This document shows positions 34,842 to 42,635 of a stretch of 64,000 nt of DNA, piece by piece. Origin of the DNA: Saprospiraceae bacterium (lineage in GTDB: Bacteria; Bacteroidota; Bacteroidia; Chitinophagales; Saprospiraceae); contig JAJCYH010000016.1 of NCBI GenBank assembly GCA_029262995.1, forward strand, positions 1 to 64,000. The letters run 5' to 3'. The notes beneath the pieces are model-generated. The model saw only the letters and a list, made by a program, of their open reading frames with translations. It did no database searches and was not told the origin of the DNA. The translations under genes were made by a program, and so were the position numbers. Position 1 is the first letter of the stretch. Each line of letters opens with the position of its first letter.

Positions 34842-35468
34842 TTGTCACTCACTGATAAAATACCTGTGTCTACAGATCATACCATATTTGAGGAAGAGCT
34901 TTTACCACACATTAATGCATTAAAAACATTTGCATTTCACCTGACATACGATGAAGATGATGCCAATGATTTAGTGCAGGAAACCTATATGAAAGCCCAT
35001 CGATTTATAGATCGATACATTCAAGGAACTAATGCAAAGGCTTGGTTGTTTAAAATTTTGAAGAACGCATATATTAATCATTATAGGAAGCGTTCAAAAC
35101 AACCAACCAGAGTTGACTTCGAAGATGTTGTCAACTATCATGACTCAGATGATACCCTTGGTCAAGGATATATGGACCTAAGGGAAGAGCTTTTTTCATC
35201 TATGATGGGGGATGAAGTTACTACGGCAATCAATGCGTTGCCAATTGACTTCAGAACAGTCGTTTTATTATGTGATATTGAAGGCTTTACTTACGAAGAG
35301 ATATCTAAAATTATCGATGTTCCAATAGGTACTGTTCGTTCCAGACTTTTCAGGGCAAGGAATATGTTAAAAGAAAAGTTGAAAAATTATGCTGAGCATT
35401 TGGGATATAAGGATAAGCGAAAACAAAACAAGTCAGATACTGACAGTAAAGCAGGAGAGGAAGAGTAA
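34842..35468 (+). CDS. ECF RNA polymerase sigma factor (RpoE-like)
   Basis: A 208-residue sigma-70 family protein with only regions 2 and 4. Region 2 shows LTYDEDDANDLVQETYMKAHRFID and KAWLFKILKNAYINHYRKR, and region 4 has DFRTVVLLCDIEGFTYEEI and VPIGTVRSRLFRARNML. The chosen start is TTG at 34842; the reading frame upstream offers no ATG, and homologues begin at this point. The C-terminal tail is charged. It probably directs a stress or envelope regulon. The small gene that follows after 94 bases may encode its anti-sigma partner. Confidence 0.9.
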   Translation: MSLTDKIPVSTDHTIFEEELLPHINALKTFAFHLTYDEDDANDLVQETYMKAHRFIDRYIQGTNAKAWLFKILKNAYINHYRKRSKQPTRVDFEDVVNYHDSDDTLGQGYMDLREELFSSMMGDEVTTAINALPIDFRTVVLLCDIEGFTYEEISKIIDVPIGTVRSRLFRARNMLKEKLKNYAEHLGYKDKRKQNKSDTDSKAGEEE

Positions 35469-35562
35469 TTTTTAGGATATTGATATATTCTGTTCTTAGC
35501 CTTAATTTTAAATTACATTATTTCTATTTTGATTAAGTAGCATTGATTTAAAACAACTACAA

Positions 35563-35799
35563 ATGGAGAATCTGCAGAAAAGTAATGAAATCCAAAAGAG
35601 AGTAACACTATATTTTGATAATGCCTTAGGGGAATCTGAAAGGAGAGATCTATTAAAACAAGTGGACCTAGATCCAAAATGTTCCAAAATTTTTAATAAG
35701 GAAAAAAACTTTAGAGAGTTCATTAAGAATAATGTTCAAAGACCAGCGGTGTCTTCTGATTTGATTCAGAATATTAAAGCTAAGATTCGCCTTTTTTAG
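35563..35799 (+). CDS. Putative small anti-sigma factor
   Basis: A 78-residue soluble protein directly after the sigma factor gene. The first 50 residues (VTLYFDNALGESERRDLLKQV, DPKCSKIFNKEKNFREFI) look like the helical sigma-binding part of zinc-type anti-sigma factors, whose usual H-x3-C-x2-C motif is reduced here to a single Cys (in DPKCSK). There is no membrane helix. From memory, Bacteroidota RpoE-like sigma genes are often followed by such a short protein. Anti-sigma action is inferred from position and size. Confidence 0.6.
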   Translation: MENLQKSNEIQKRVTLYFDNALGESERRDLLKQVDLDPKCSKIFNKEKNFREFIKNNVQRPAVSSDLIQNIKAKIRLF

Positions 35800-35863
35800 C
35801 TAAGCAAATCCTTTAAATTTCGCTATTATTTACAATATGTTTTTGTAAGCAGTTCTGCTATAT

Positions 35864-36925
35864 ATGTTAGATAAGTTAGAATCTATAAAAAATCATTTCC
35901 TCAGTATTCAGGAAAAACTTTCGGACCCCGAAGTGGTATCCGATATGAAGCAATTTTCAAAGCTTAACAAAGAATATAAAGGTCTAGAAGAAATTGTAGA
36001 AGCCTATGATAAGTATAAGCTTGTTTTAGAGTCCATAGACAACGCAAAAGAGATGCTTTCGGACAAGGACCAGGAAATGCAGAACCTTGCACAAGAGGAG
36101 CTAGAAGACCTGTCTCCTCAAAAAGAGCAGATAGAAGAAAGACTTAAAGTACTCCTTATTCCAAAGGACCCTGAAGATAGTCTGGATGTAGTAATGGAAA
36201 TTCGTGCTGGAACAGGAGGAGACGAAGCAAGTATTTTTGCTGGAGACCTTTTACGAATGTATACCAAGTACTGTGAATCTCATAAATTAAAAATTGAAAC
36301 GGTCACTCTAAATGAAGGAACTTCTGGAGGTTTCAGTAAAATAGTTTTAGAGATCTACGGTAATGATGTCTATGCCAAATTAAAGTTTGAATCAGGAGCG
36401 CACAGAGTACAAAGAGTGCCAAAAACAGAATCCCAAGGAAGGGTACATACATCAGCAGCTACTGTTGTTATAATGCCAAAATTTGAACTTGATGATATTG
36501 ACATCAGAAAGGATGATCTTAAAGTTGATACTTTTCGATCAAGCGGTGCTGGAGGGCAACATGTTAACAAAACCGAATCTGGGGTTAGATTTACCCACAT
36601 TCCTACTGGAATAGTATCAGAGAGTACCGATTCAAGGTCCCAACATAAAAACAGAGAGATCGCACTCCAAAAACTTTATCAGCGTATAAAGGAAGCACAA
36701 GAGGAAAAGGCATATTCACAACAAAAAGAAAAACGAAAATCCTTGGTTGGCTCAGGTGATAGATCTGATAAAGTTCGGACATACAATTATCCACAAAATA
36801 GGGTTACCGACCATAGGATTAACCTTACGCTCTATAGTCTGGACAAAATAATGGATGGTCAAATAGACGAAATAATTGAAAAGTTACAAGTAGCAGAAAA
36901 TGCAGAAAGAATGGTTGAGGTTTAG
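35864..36925 (+). CDS. prfA: Peptide chain release factor 1
   Basis: A 353-residue class I release factor that reads UAA and UAG. The catalytic GGQ lies at 230-232 (SSGAGGQHVNKTESG). The codon-recognition tripeptide of RF1 (PxT) is PKT at 186-188 in RVPKTESQG; RF2 would carry SPF there. An N-terminal coiled-coil domain and RSQHKNREIALQ segment are normal. The gene is convergent with the barrel protein gene and their 3' ends overlap by 4 bases. Confidence 0.96.
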   Translation: MLDKLESIKNHFLSIQEKLSDPEVVSDMKQFSKLNKEYKGLEEIVEAYDKYKLVLESIDNAKEMLSDKDQEMQNLAQEELEDLSPQKEQIEERLKVLLIPKDPEDSLDVVMEIRAGTGGDEASIFAGDLLRMYTKYCESHKLKIETVTLNEGTSGGFSKIVLEIYGNDVYAKLKFESGAHRVQRVPKTESQGRVHTSAATVVIMPKFELDDIDIRKDDLKVDTFRSSGAGGQHVNKTESGVRFTHIPTGIVSESTDSRSQHKNREIALQKLYQRIKEAQEEKAYSQQKEKRKSLVGSGDRSDKVRTYNYPQNRVTDHRINLTLYSLDKIMDGQIDEIIEKLQVAENAERMVEV

Positions 36926-37794
36926 AATCTGAACCCAAATGATACAGAAATCGTATATGGTTTATCTACGTCATCTCTGTAGATGAAATTTTCATCAGCA
37001 TCTAATTCTCCAAGACTGACATCTACGGCATCATTGGTCATATCTAATAAACCATACTCATAGCGTAATCCTATATAGAACCCGGTGTTAATAAAGTAGT
37101 TTACACCTCCAATTAAATGAGAGTTAAAGCCATTCAAACGATTTCCCATTGCTCGTTGTTCATTGCTAAAGTTATAATATCCACCAATAACCTTAGGGAT
37201 TGTTACCAACTCACCATCAACTCTGATTATGATATTGGTTTGTCTTGGTGAAGAATTATACTCACCTGCAACATCAGAACCATAATTGTGATCTAATGAT
37301 TGTTCAAATCTAATATCTTCAGGTCTGATAGAACTATCAAAATTCACACGTCCTATACCAGTTGGTCCAATTAGAAAATCAAGAGATGCTCCTGCGAAAA
37401 GCTCCCATCTTCTGTTGGCTCTATATTGAACCGTCAATGGAACAGACAGGTATGCAGTAGAAATATTTAATCGATAATCAACAGAGCCCATTTCAACGAA
37501 ACTTTCTGCAGTAGAAGGATCAATAGGATTTATAATATAATAGGAGTCTCCCACGTAATTTTGTTTGGTTCCTCTTTGGATATAAAGCACTTCGCCTCTG
37601 AAACCAATTTTATTGGGAAGCAAATAGGTATAGTTAATGCCAAAATGAAAGCCATTACTAATGCCATAGGTCTCATTTACCTCTAAAGGACCACTGAATT
37701 TTGAATAGTTTAGACCTGCTCTAACACCTACTTTGTGTTGTGCACACAGAGAAATTGCAAAAACACAAAAACATATAGTAAGAAGATTCTTCAA
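36922..37794 (-). CDS. Outer membrane beta-barrel protein (PorT-like)
   Basis: A 290-residue protein with a signal peptide (about 1-18, ending SLCAQ) and alternating hydrophobic strands, beginning HKVGVRAGLNYSKFSG, a start typical of the PorT/outer membrane beta-barrel family in Bacteroidota. Long loops and a final aromatic residue (SFGFRF, ending in Phe) support insertion into the outer membrane. No enzymatic motif is visible. Function is not known; some family members assist type IX secretion. Confidence 0.8.
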   Translation of the reverse strand: MKNLLTICFCVFAISLCAQHKVGVRAGLNYSKFSGPLEVNETYGISNGFHFGINYTYLLPNKIGFRGEVLYIQRGTKQNYVGDSYYIINPIDPSTAESFVEMGSVDYRLNISTAYLSVPLTVQYRANRRWELFAGASLDFLIGPTGIGRVNFDSSIRPEDIRFEQSLDHNYGSDVAGEYNSSPRQTNIIIRVDGELVTIPKVIGGYYNFSNEQRAMGNRLNGFNSHLIGGVNYFINTGFYIGLRYEYGLLDMTNDAVDVSLGELDADENFIYRDDVDKPYTISVSFGFRF

Positions 37795-37867
37795 TTTTAT
37801 AATTTTTGCTCGAAAATAGAGATATTTTTGAAATCCTTAATTTCAACGCTTAAAGGTCTAAAATTAG

Positions 37868-38578
37868 ATGGCAAGAAGGAATAAATTAATGAAGTTTACT
37901 GAATTATTAACATTTCCCAATGTATTTGAAAACTTTGAGCCCCAATCTAAGCAGTTGGTGTTACAATTTGGGAAGCATGTTAATATGCAAAACGCTTGGA
38001 AAAAAAGCTTTTTCAAAAATGATAATCCTATAACAGTAGAAATGGCTTGTGGAAGAGGAGAATATAGCCTCGCCTTGGCCGAAAGATATCCAAAAAAGAA
38101 TTTTATTGGCGTAGACATAAAGGGTGCAAGAATCTGGAAAGGTGCTAAAGCAGCTTTAGATAGTGAATTAAACAATGTTGCTTTTTTAAGAACTAAGATT
38201 GAATTTTGTCCAAACTTTTTCGCTCCTGAAGAGATAGATGAAATTTGGATAACCTTCCCTGACCCATTTTTAAAAACCAGCAAATTCAACAGAAGGTTAA
38301 GTTCACCAAACTACCTCAATAGTTATAAGCAGTATTTAAAACCAAATGGGACGATTCACCTGAAGACAGATTCTGACGAACTTTATGAACACAGCTTGGA
38401 AGTTTTAAAAGAAGAAAAACATAGTATTATCATTGATAATGATAACATTTATTCTAATGAAGAACTCCCTCACCCAGACTTAGATATCAAAACCTATTAT
38501 GAGTACCAGCACCTTAAAAATCAGAAAACAATAAAGTACCTTCAGTTCAAACTTAATTATCTTTCTGGGGAGGAGTAG
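37868..38578 (+). CDS. trmB: tRNA (guanine(46)-N7)-methyltransferase
   Basis: A 236-residue SAM-dependent methyltransferase that modifies G46 in the variable loop of tRNA. The SAM motif is VEMACGRGEYSLALAER (about 56-72), followed by NFIGVDIKGARIWKGA and the catalytic-region IWITFPDPF motif, which is the TrmB signature. The C-terminal TYYEYQHLKNQKTIKYLQF is also typical. The 3' end overlaps thiL by 26 bases on the opposite strand. Confidence 0.95.
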   Translation: MARRNKLMKFTELLTFPNVFENFEPQSKQLVLQFGKHVNMQNAWKKSFFKNDNPITVEMACGRGEYSLALAERYPKKNFIGVDIKGARIWKGAKAALDSELNNVAFLRTKIEFCPNFFAPEEIDEIWITFPDPFLKTSKFNRRLSSPNYLNSYKQYLKPNGTIHLKTDSDELYEHSLEVLKEEKHSIIIDNDNIYSNEELPHPDLDIKTYYEYQHLKNQKTIKYLQFKLNYLSGEE

Positions 38579-39617
38579 GTGTAAAGTGATTCCAGCCCTG
38601 TGCTTTTAGTGGATGAATATTTCCACCGGTTGTATGTAAGGTAATTCCATCTTTTTGATCAACAATTTCACCAATAATGTATACAGAAGGCATATGTCTA
38701 ATCTTTTCAAGATCTTTTTCATCAACAGTGAAAAGTAGTTCATAATCCTCACCACCATTGAGTGCCGTTGTTATTGGATCCAACTGAAACTTAATGGCCA
38801 ATAATTGTGACTCCTGATTTATAGGGATCTTACTTTCCTCAACATAAGCGCCAACTTTCGAAGCCTTACAGACGTGCATGAGATCTGAAGCCAATCCGTC
38901 AGAAAGATCAATCATGGAAGTTGGAACCAGATCTGCTTTCCTTAGATAATCGACGATATCCTTTCTGGCTTCTGGCTTTAATTGTCTTTCCAGAATATAC
39001 TTTTGATTTTCCAAGTCAGGTCGAATACCTGGGTTGGAAAGATATAGTTGTTTTTCCCTTTCCAAAATTTGTAGACCGAGATAGGCAGACCCTAAATCTC
39101 CACTTATACAGATAATGTCTCCCTTTTTCGCCCCCGAGCGATAACAAATATCTTTTGATTTGGCCCTGCCTAGAGCAGTAATACTTATGCTTAAACCTTT
39201 TGGAGAAGACGTTGTGTCACCTCCGATTAAATCGATTTTGTATATCCTGCAAGCTTCTTTTATGCCTTTGTAAAGCTCTTCTATTGCTTCTACTGAAAAC
39301 TTACTTGAAAACGCAATGGAAACAGTTATTTGATAAGCTTCAGCATTCATAGCATAGATATCGGAAAGATTAACTATGACAGCCTTATAGCCAAGATGCT
39401 TCAAAGGAGTATACATAAGATCAAAGTGGATGCCTTCAATCATTAAGTCTGTTGAGATTAACAAACAATCTTCTCCAAACTTTAGAACAGCGGCATCATC
39501 ACCGATTCCTTTGACTGTAGAACTGTGCTGTATTGTTATGTCATTAGTTAATCTGTCTATAAGCCCAAATTCTCCTAGGGTATTGACATCAGTAAATTGA
39601 GATTGAAAATCATCCAT
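38553..39617 (-). CDS. thiL: Thiamine-monophosphate kinase
   Basis: A 354-residue PurM/ThiL-type ATP-dependent kinase that converts thiamine monophosphate to thiamine diphosphate. Seen are VKGIGDDAAVL, STDLMIEGIHFDL, LSDIYAMNAEAY, GGDTTSSPKGL and MIDLSDGLASDLMH, all ThiL motifs (metal- and nucleotide-binding acids). Length is within the family range. The upstream pseudouridine synthase gene overlaps it by 8 bases, so the two are co-transcribed. Confidence 0.95.
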   Translation of the reverse strand: MDDFQSQFTDVNTLGEFGLIDRLTNDITIQHSSTVKGIGDDAAVLKFGEDCLLISTDLMIEGIHFDLMYTPLKHLGYKAVIVNLSDIYAMNAEAYQITVSIAFSSKFSVEAIEELYKGIKEACRIYKIDLIGGDTTSSPKGLSISITALGRAKSKDICYRSGAKKGDIICISGDLGSAYLGLQILEREKQLYLSNPGIRPDLENQKYILERQLKPEARKDIVDYLRKADLVPTSMIDLSDGLASDLMHVCKASKVGAYVEESKIPINQESQLLAIKFQLDPITTALNGGEDYELLFTVDEKDLEKIRHMPSVYIIGEIVDQKDGITLHTTGGNIHPLKAQGWNHFTPTPPQKDN

Positions 39618-40299
39618 CAGTTAAAAGATTATTGTTAATTACAATTTGCCAAAGGTCATCATTTTTAGGCAATTCTGCTGTATAGCTAACTTTATCATCG
39701 TTAAGATTGTTGAATTGAATATTGTAAGCATGCAGGTGAATAGAACGGTCTTTGTTTTTTCTTCTAGCACCATATTTTACATCTCCCCTTACGGGATGTC
39801 CTATAGATGAAAGTTGAGCTCTGATTTGGTGAAATTTACCGCCAAACAGTTTAATTGAAATTAATGTATATCTATCTAAAACATTAACAGTATTGACAAT
39901 ACTCTTCATTTCAGTAAACCCCTTATTTGGCGTTTCAGAAACCAGACATTTATGTATTCCCGTATCATGCCTTCCATAATGAGCCATCTCTTGTGATGAG
40001 AGTTCTAGTTTACCTTCTACAAGCGCGAGGTAGGTTTTAATTACTCTGTTTTGTTCTTGTTCCTCCAGAATGTAGCGGATAAACCTTTTACTTTTCGCAA
40101 AAAGACAAAGGCCACTGACTGGTCTATCTAGACGGGTTATAAGGTGTAATTTGTCTTCTTTTTCTTTAGATAATAAATCAGTTAAATTATTTTCTTCCTT
40201 GTCTTTGGAAGATTGCACTAAAAATCCAGCGGCCTTATTTACCAAGAGGTAGTCTTTTTTTTCACCTACAAAGCGGTAGTAGTTTTCTTTGTTTTGCAT
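39610..40299 (-). CDS. RluA-family RNA pseudouridine synthase
   Basis: A 229-residue pseudouridine synthase. The catalytic Asp lies in LITRLDRPVSGLCLFAKS, and FHQIRAQLSSIGHPVRGDVKYG is the second family motif. No S4 domain precedes the catalytic domain; the protein starts almost directly with it, like RluC/D-type stand-alone forms. The RNA target (rRNA or tRNA) cannot be read from sequence. It is translationally coupled to thiL by an 8-base overlap. Confidence 0.92.
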   Translation of the reverse strand: MQNKENYYRFVGEKKDYLLVNKAAGFLVQSSKDKEENNLTDLLSKEKEDKLHLITRLDRPVSGLCLFAKSKRFIRYILEEQEQNRVIKTYLALVEGKLELSSQEMAHYGRHDTGIHKCLVSETPNKGFTEMKSIVNTVNVLDRYTLISIKLFGGKFHQIRAQLSSIGHPVRGDVKYGARRKNKDRSIHLHAYNIQFNNLNDDKVSYTAELPKNDDLWQIVINNNLLTDG

Positions 40300-40309
40300 T
40301 TTTTAAATC

Positions 40310-40447
40310 TTAATCCACTTCTTCGTAATCTGTGTATTCGTCATCCTCTTTTTCAAGAAAATCTTTTTTACCATTAGGCAATGAAGCAGGAATAAAAATC
40401 CGATATGCGAAATAAATAAGCACTCCTAAGAATAAAAGTTTAATCAT
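40310..40447 (-). CDS. 45-aa single-pass membrane protein (DUF4834-like)
   Basis: A small gene ending 10 bases ahead of the pseudouridine synthase start. It encodes 45 residues: one membrane helix (MIKLLFLGVLIYFAYRIF) and a charged tail ending DDEYTDYEEVD. From memory, DUF4834 proteins of Bacteroidota have the same layout and a very similar DYEE(V/I)D end but are usually longer (~80-100 residues). The spacing and the intact frame support a real gene. Function unknown. Confidence 0.65.
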   Translation of the reverse strand: MIKLLFLGVLIYFAYRIFIPASLPNGKKDFLEKEDDEYTDYEEVD

Positions 40448-40547
40448 AAATGTTTTTCTGGTTGTTAAATCACAAAATAAGACATAAAAAGTGTAAAGTA
40501 TTTTACATAATTTGGCATTTGAACGTAAAAGTCTCCAAAATTAAAAT

Positions 40548-40555
40548 TACATTTG
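40548..40555 (+). promoter_or_regulatory. Orphan TACATTTG promoter box
   Basis: TACATTTG matches the Bacteroidota TAnnTTTG -7 element. A TTTG lies 26 bases upstream (40518-40521), a little farther than the usual 17-23. There is no + strand gene behind it; a rho-independent terminator follows at 40587-40617. Confidence 0.3.
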
Positions 40556-40586
40556 TTTCGACTTTAACACCCTTAAATATTCTATC

Positions 40587-40617
40587 GCCCCGTTAATCTT
40601 TTTTAGCGGGGTTTTTT
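40587..40617 (+). terminator. Rho-independent terminator on the + strand
   Basis: CCCCGTTA pairs with TAGCGGGG (8 bp, one G-T pair) across an 8-base loop and is followed by six T residues on the + strand. On the minus strand the T-run is missing, although the protein gene ending at 40628 is on that strand. It therefore terminates + strand transcripts, and no + strand gene is present before it for about 2 kb. Confidence 0.6.
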
Positions 40618-40627
40618 AATAGACCCA

Positions 40628-42127
40628 CTACATCCAAGCTTTTCTGCTTGATTCAATTTTATATAAAAGGAATTTTTTAGCTTTTAGAGCAGATGCTTCA
40701 TTAATATCTGGAATTTTCATTGAACCTGAAGCAGTGTAAATAATCAGGGTACATAAGCCCCGTCTTCTTTGAAAAAAGGAAGCTTTAATTTTTAAGCTTT
40801 GAATTTTATAATTTTCTACGATCTGATTATTAAACCCAAACACACCGCCTTCAATTTTCACTAGGCTGGTTCCTATTCCGTACCTTTTCTTTCTATAGGC
40901 AAGCCTGCTTCCTATCAGTGCAATAATATATAATGCAAAGGCATATATTAAAAGATCAATTCTATGGTTATATCCAGAAATTAATATTAAAGGCAAAAAC
41001 AGTAAAGAGCTGTAATAAAGCTTTTTGAAAAGATAGTAGAATTCAACTTTTTTCATATTGAGTTGCGCAAGCCCCTTAAAACTGGATTTAAGCACATAAC
41101 GATAGGTGTCTGAAACATCCATGCCAGAAAGCCCTACGACTTTAATAGACTTGACATCACTTACGATAGCACTCGAAGCTTGTTTTATCACTAACTCATG
41201 AATTCCAGATAGTCGTTGTAGAAGGTTTTGAGAAGATTTAATGATCTGAACTTTATCATCTTTAGCGGCTCGTTCCTTTTTGTTAAGCAGTCCGGAAACA
41301 ACCACAAACCCATTTGCTTTCCTATACATTTTTAAATCATAGTGATTCAGAATTGTTCTAACCAAGGAAATAACAAAGGCTACTATTGCAAAGAATATAA
41401 CGAAGAGTGCCATCAATGTAAGGCTTTGAGCCAATTGCTCAGCCATAGGGGCATATTGTTCAGACTTTTCAATGACATTAATACCGAGATCTTTAAGACT
41501 GTCATAGATATAAAAGAAAAAGAAAATAATAACCCCACCAGAACGAATATGATTTTCGGTAATACCAACTTTAATCAGTTGAGGAAGACTTAGTCGAAAT
41601 ATAATTTTCCTTTCATCAGGGGTTTCATCCATAACACCTTCATCTGTAGTGCTTTTCTTTTTATTTCTTAATATAATCTCACTAAGTTCATTGGCAAGAT
41701 TTTGATCTAGTGCATATAATTGAATTTCATTACCTGCACTTCCAGCAGTATCAATATTTAGTTTGACAACTTTAAATATCCGATGTATTAGATTTTGTTC
41801 AAAATTTATAGACTGAATTCTATCGAAAGGAATTTCAAGGACTGAGTTTTTAAAGACACCTTTATTGACGATCAGCTTTTGATTTTTAATAAAAAAATAA
41901 TATTTAAAAAATGCTACAATACTATATAAAGAAGCTAGTGAGGCAATGGTAATAATTCCATAAATAAACCATGGTGAACTTGCCAGTTTTCCTTGTAGTA
42001 ACACTATTAGTATAATAGGGAACAACTGCCTTATAAGAAGCTTATACAACCTATACATGATGATAAGAATAGCAGTATATGATTGCCTAGTAGGTTGAGT
42101 AAGATCAATCGAATCACTCTTCTTCAT
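40628..42127 (-). CDS. Bacterial PH-domain membrane protein, large (YdbT-like)
   Basis: A 499-residue membrane protein with three bPH2 (DUF304) modules, each preceded by membrane helices: modules near KGVFKNSVLEIPFDRIQSINF, KANGFVVVSGLLNKKERAAKDDKVQII and IEGGVFGFNNQIVENYKIQSL. This is the YdbT layout seen with YdbS in Firmicutes and Bacteroidota. The role is not known; YdbST of Bacillus is linked to resistance against a sporulation-delay peptide. The gene overlaps its smaller partner by 14 bases. Confidence 0.85.
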   Translation of the reverse strand: MKKSDSIDLTQPTRQSYTAILIIMYRLYKLLIRQLFPIILIVLLQGKLASSPWFIYGIITIASLASLYSIVAFFKYYFFIKNQKLIVNKGVFKNSVLEIPFDRIQSINFEQNLIHRIFKVVKLNIDTAGSAGNEIQLYALDQNLANELSEIILRNKKKSTTDEGVMDETPDERKIIFRLSLPQLIKVGITENHIRSGGVIIFFFFYIYDSLKDLGINVIEKSEQYAPMAEQLAQSLTLMALFVIFFAIVAFVISLVRTILNHYDLKMYRKANGFVVVSGLLNKKERAAKDDKVQIIKSSQNLLQRLSGIHELVIKQASSAIVSDVKSIKVVGLSGMDVSDTYRYVLKSSFKGLAQLNMKKVEFYYLFKKLYYSSLLFLPLILISGYNHRIDLLIYAFALYIIALIGSRLAYRKKRYGIGTSLVKIEGGVFGFNNQIVENYKIQSLKIKASFFQRRRGLCTLIIYTASGSMKIPDINEASALKAKKFLLYKIESSRKAWM

Positions 42128-42635
42128 CGCTTGTCTTTGAGACGATAAATTTTTTGATTCTAAGAGCTTCAGAGGGCCTTAAACCCGGAATAGAAATATC
42201 ACTGCTCTGTCCACCTGCTGTAAAAATTTTGAGTCTAGCAAGGTCCATTTTTCTTTCTAGTGGTCCTCTATCTATTTGAATATGCTGAACACGGTTAAAT
42301 GGAACAGTTATAATGGAGCGCCAAATCCATCCAGAGGAATATGAAATGTCTTTTTCTCGTAGTATATAAGACTTATAATGAAAAGCTTTTATCGTTTTAT
42401 AATATGACCAGATTAGTCGAATTAAAACAAATGAACTTAATAATATTACAACAAAATTTGGTAAGTTGAAAATGTCAATAGATACAACTACACATAAAGC
42501 AGATATTATCAATAGGTTTACAATAGTTGTGCTGATGAGCCTTAGTTTCAAGTATGATTTCTGCAATGGAGTAAAGACCTCATTTTCATTACTTGGTAAA
42601 AGACTAACATCAATTATATCATTGCTGAATTCCAT
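42114..42635 (-). CDS. Bacterial PH-domain membrane protein, small (YdbS-like)
   Basis: A 173-residue protein with two membrane helices (about 34-55 and 58-78) followed by one bPH2 module with SSGWIWRSIITVPFNRVQHIQI and LKIFTAGGQSSDISIPGL. This is the YdbS pattern. It starts within the mfd stop codon (TAATG overlap, one base) and overlaps the larger PH protein by 14 bases, so all three genes are translated from one message. Confidence 0.85.
   Translation of the reverse strand: MEFSNDIIDVSLLPSNENEVFTPLQKSYLKLRLISTTIVNLLIISALCVVVSIDIFNLPNFVVILLSSFVLIRLIWSYYKTIKAFHYKSYILREKDISYSSGWIWRSIITVPFNRVQHIQIDRGPLERKMDLARLKIFTAGGQSSDISIPGLRPSEALRIKKFIVSKTSDEEE

Noticed and set aside
36419-36427. PKT instead of the PAT/PVT tripeptide in RF1 as a sign of altered codon use
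   Set aside because: The PxT pattern that defines RF1 is kept, and I recall Lys at this place in other Bacteroidota RF1 proteins.
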